Assembly: GCA_937983055.1 (NCBI GenBank) | Contig: CALJLA010000180.1 | Coordinates: 1-8,029 of the forward strand | Length of the DNA stretch: 8,029 nt | Source of the DNA: an uncultured Pseudomonadota bacterium | Lineage (GTDB): Bacteria; Pseudomonadota; Gammaproteobacteria; Burkholderiales; Eutrophovitaceae | Reading direction: 5' to 3' | Part shown: piece by piece, positions 6,066-8,029 of the stretch | Layout: each line of letters opens with the position of its first letter | Numbering within the stretch: position 1 is the first letter of the stretch | Program-made: the position numbers and the translations under genes | Notes under the pieces: model-generated | What the model was told of the DNA's origin: nothing | Databases searched by the model: none | What the model saw: the letters and a program-made list of their open reading frames with translations, nothing else

Positions 6066-8027
6066 ATGAATACAAGAAAACCCACTCCAAGCCAGCATGC
6101 GGGGGAAGAACGTCGCGTGGCTATCCGCATCGCCGTAATCTACGGCGTGATCGCGGCGGCCTGGGTGATGGTGTCCTCCGGCGTCGTATTTCTCGCGCTG
6201 CCCGGGGTCGAAAGCGCCGACATCCCATGGGTGGAATCGGCGGTGGAGTGGTTCTTCGCAATCTCCACCTCGTGGCTGCTGTATCTGCTGATCGTGCGCA
6301 GCCTGCGCAGCACCCGGCGCTCGGACGATGCCATCCGTCTGCGCGACCAGGCGATCGAATCCAGCGTGAACGCGATCGTCATCACCCGCGCCGGAGAAGG
6401 CGACCATCCGATCGAGTATGTGAACCCTGCTTTCGAGAAGATGACCGGATACCGCGCCGACGAGGTGCTCGGCCGAGACTGCCGCTTGCTGCAGGGCGAG
6501 GACCGGGACATTGCCGCTCTCGAGGGCCTGCGCTCCGCCCTGCGCGGCGAGCGCGATGTGCACGTGGTGCTGAAGAACCGTCGCAAGGACGGCAGCGTGT
6601 TCTGGAACGACCTTTATGTCTCGCCGGTGCGCGGCCACAAGGGGGTAGTGACTCACTTCGTGGGCGTGCTCAACGACATTACCGAACAGAAGCGCTATGA
6701 AGAGCAGCTGGAAAGACGCGCGAACTACGACGACCTGACCGGGCTCGCGAACCGCAATCTGCTGAAGGACCTGCTGGCCAGCGGACTGAGCCTGGCAAGG
6801 CATCACGACCGCCGGCTCACCGTCATGGTGGTCGACCTCGACAACTTCAAGCGCATCAACGACAGCTTCGGGCACAGCGCCGGCGACGAGCTGCTGAAGA
6901 TCATGAGCGAGCGGCTGCGCGAAAGCGTGCGCGGCAGCGACTCGGTCGCGCGCATGGGCGGCGACGAGTTCGTGATTCTGCTCTACGACGACCACGACGA
7001 CGATGCGGTTCAGGCGGTCGCCCAGCGCGTCCTGGCGGCGGTTCTTGCGCCGTGCGAGATTGCGGGCAGCGAGCTGTTCGTGTCATGCAGCGTGGGGTAT
7101 GCCGTTTATCCGCGCGACGGTGATGACGCCGAGACGCTGGTGAGCAGGGCCGACGTTGCCATGTATCGGGCAAAGGACCAGGGACGCAATACCTGGCAGA
7201 AGTATTCGCCGGAGATGAACTACAAGGTCGTCGAGCGGCTGAGCCTGGAGGCCCATTTGCGTCGCGCCGTCGACGACGGCGGTTTCGTCCTGCACTACCA
7301 GCCGATCGTTGACGCCAGAACCGGCGCGGTCACCGCCATGGAGGCCCTGATCCGGTGGCCGCATGCGACCCAGGGCCTGATCGCGCCCGGGCAGTTCATC
7401 ACGCTGGCGGAGGAAACCGGCCTGATCGTACCGATCGGCGACTGGGTGCTGGAAGAGGCGTGCCGCCAGAACCGCGCATGGCAGGACCTGGGTTTGCCGC
7501 CGGTGCGCATGGCGGTGAACCTGTCGGCGCGCCAGTTCAGGGACGCAACGCTCGTGCAGCGGATTGCCAGGCTGCTCGACCGCACCGGACTCGACGGTAG
7601 CTGGCTTGAGATAGAAATCACCGAATCGATGCTGGTGCAGAGCCCGGGGCGCACACGGCGCGTTCTGGAAGATCTCAACGCACTGGGAATCACCGTCGCC
7701 ATGGATGACTTCGGCACCGGCTATTCCTCGCTCAGCAACTTGAAGCTGTTCTCGATCGACTACCTCAAGATCGACCGCAGTTTCGTGCACGGCATGACGA
7801 CCAATTCCAACGACCGGGCGATTACCCGGGCGATCATCTCGCTCGCCCACAGCCTGCAGCTGGAAGTGATTGCGGAAGGCGTCGAGCGGGACGATCAGGT
7901 CAGGCAACTGGCGGTCGAAGGGTGCCACCTCGTGCAGGGCTTCCTGTTTGGCCGGCCGGTGGCGGCGGACGAGGCCGTGGGCCTGCTGAGCGCAGGCATT
8001 GCGCGCGACCGGCTCGCGGTGCGTTGA
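6066..8027 (+). CDS. Membrane-anchored LOV/PAS-GGDEF-EAL protein (c-di-GMP cyclase/phosphodiesterase)
   Basis: This 653-residue sensor acts in cyclic di-GMP turnover at the inner membrane. Two hydrophobic segments (about 18-45 and 57-80) form an N-terminal hairpin anchor with a short periplasmic loop. A PAS domain with PAC segment (about 95-210) has LOV hallmarks: IVIT (104-107), GRDCRLLQG (136-144) with Cys139, Arg156, Asn171 in KNRRKDG, and FWN (179-181). At the position of the usual LOV signalling Gln it has Leu202 (VGVLNDIT). GGDEF is intact at 298-302, with the product-inhibition motif RGSD at 289-292 correctly placed five residues before it. The EAL domain keeps the expected catalytic set: Glu426, Asn485, Glu517, Asp547-Asp548, Lys568, Glu604 and Gln624. 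Both enzyme activities are therefore possible. The start at 6066 is chosen because GGAAG lies just upstream and the first TM follows about 17 residues later. ATG 6015 is in frame and would add 17 residues. Translation ends two bases before the window end. Confidence 0.94.
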   Translation: MNTRKPTPSQHAGEERRVAIRIAVIYGVIAAAWVMVSSGVVFLALPGVESADIPWVESAVEWFFAISTSWLLYLLIVRSLRSTRRSDDAIRLRDQAIESSVNAIVITRAGEGDHPIEYVNPAFEKMTGYRADEVLGRDCRLLQGEDRDIAALEGLRSALRGERDVHVVLKNRRKDGSVFWNDLYVSPVRGHKGVVTHFVGVLNDITEQKRYEEQLERRANYDDLTGLANRNLLKDLLASGLSLARHHDRRLTVMVVDLDNFKRINDSFGHSAGDELLKIMSERLRESVRGSDSVARMGGDEFVILLYDDHDDDAVQAVAQRVLAAVLAPCEIAGSELFVSCSVGYAVYPRDGDDAETLVSRADVAMYRAKDQGRNTWQKYSPEMNYKVVERLSLEAHLRRAVDDGGFVLHYQPIVDARTGAVTAMEALIRWPHATQGLIAPGQFITLAEETGLIVPIGDWVLEEACRQNRAWQDLGLPPVRMAVNLSARQFRDATLVQRIARLLDRTGLDGSWLEIEITESMLVQSPGRTRRVLEDLNALGITVAMDDFGTGYSSLSNLKLFSIDYLKIDRSFVHGMTTNSNDRAITRAIISLAHSLQLEVIAEGVERDDQVRQLAVEGCHLVQGFLFGRPVAADEAVGLLSAGIARDRLAVR

Positions 8028-8029
8028 CG

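Noticed and set aside
1..8029. Search for a defence island, CRISPR array, insertion sequence or tRNA
   Set aside because: No spaced direct repeats, transposase motifs, terminal inverted repeats or tRNA-like cloverleaf were seen. The genes present are metabolic and signalling genes with uniform base composition.

Overview
The window is GC-rich chromosomal-type bacterial DNA. Its gene content (fatty-acyl-CoA ligases, DadA, GGDEF-EAL signalling) and its Shine-Dalgarno and promoter-like sites suggest a proteobacterium, probably beta or gamma. This is inferred from protein style; there is no rRNA or other strong taxonomic marker. It looks like the end of a metagenome or draft-genome contig, because bases 1-40 are Illumina sequencing adapter rather than organism DNA.

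Layout: (1) 1-40, adapter. (2) 41-3505, a leftward operon. It holds two closely related AMP-dependent fatty-acyl-CoA ligases joined by a one-base TGATG overlap, followed by what may be the first few codons of a third gene cut off by the adapter. (3) 3506-3650, a divergent intergenic region with facing -10-like boxes and a perfect inverted repeat between them. (4) 3651-4409, a rightward classical short-chain dehydrogenase. (5) 4553-5821, a rightward DadA-type D-amino-acid dehydrogenase whose -10-like box sits so close to the ATG that the transcript may be leaderless. (6) 6066-8027, a rightward membrane-anchored sensor with two TM helices, a LOV-like PAS domain, GGDEF and EAL, ending two bases before the window end. 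No gene-free stretch exceeds 300 bases.

How the genes may work together: the two ligases would activate free carboxylic acids to CoA thioesters. The divergent dehydrogenase could act on a hydroxy or keto intermediate of the same pathway, but its substrate cannot be read from sequence. DadA feeds electrons from D-amino acids to the respiratory chain and has no visible link to the ligases. The last gene makes or degrades cyclic di-GMP. Its PAS domain carries the photoactive cysteine motif of LOV blue-light sensors but lacks the usual signalling glutamine, which makes it the most interesting object here. No CRISPR, mobile element, tRNA, rRNA or defence system was seen.
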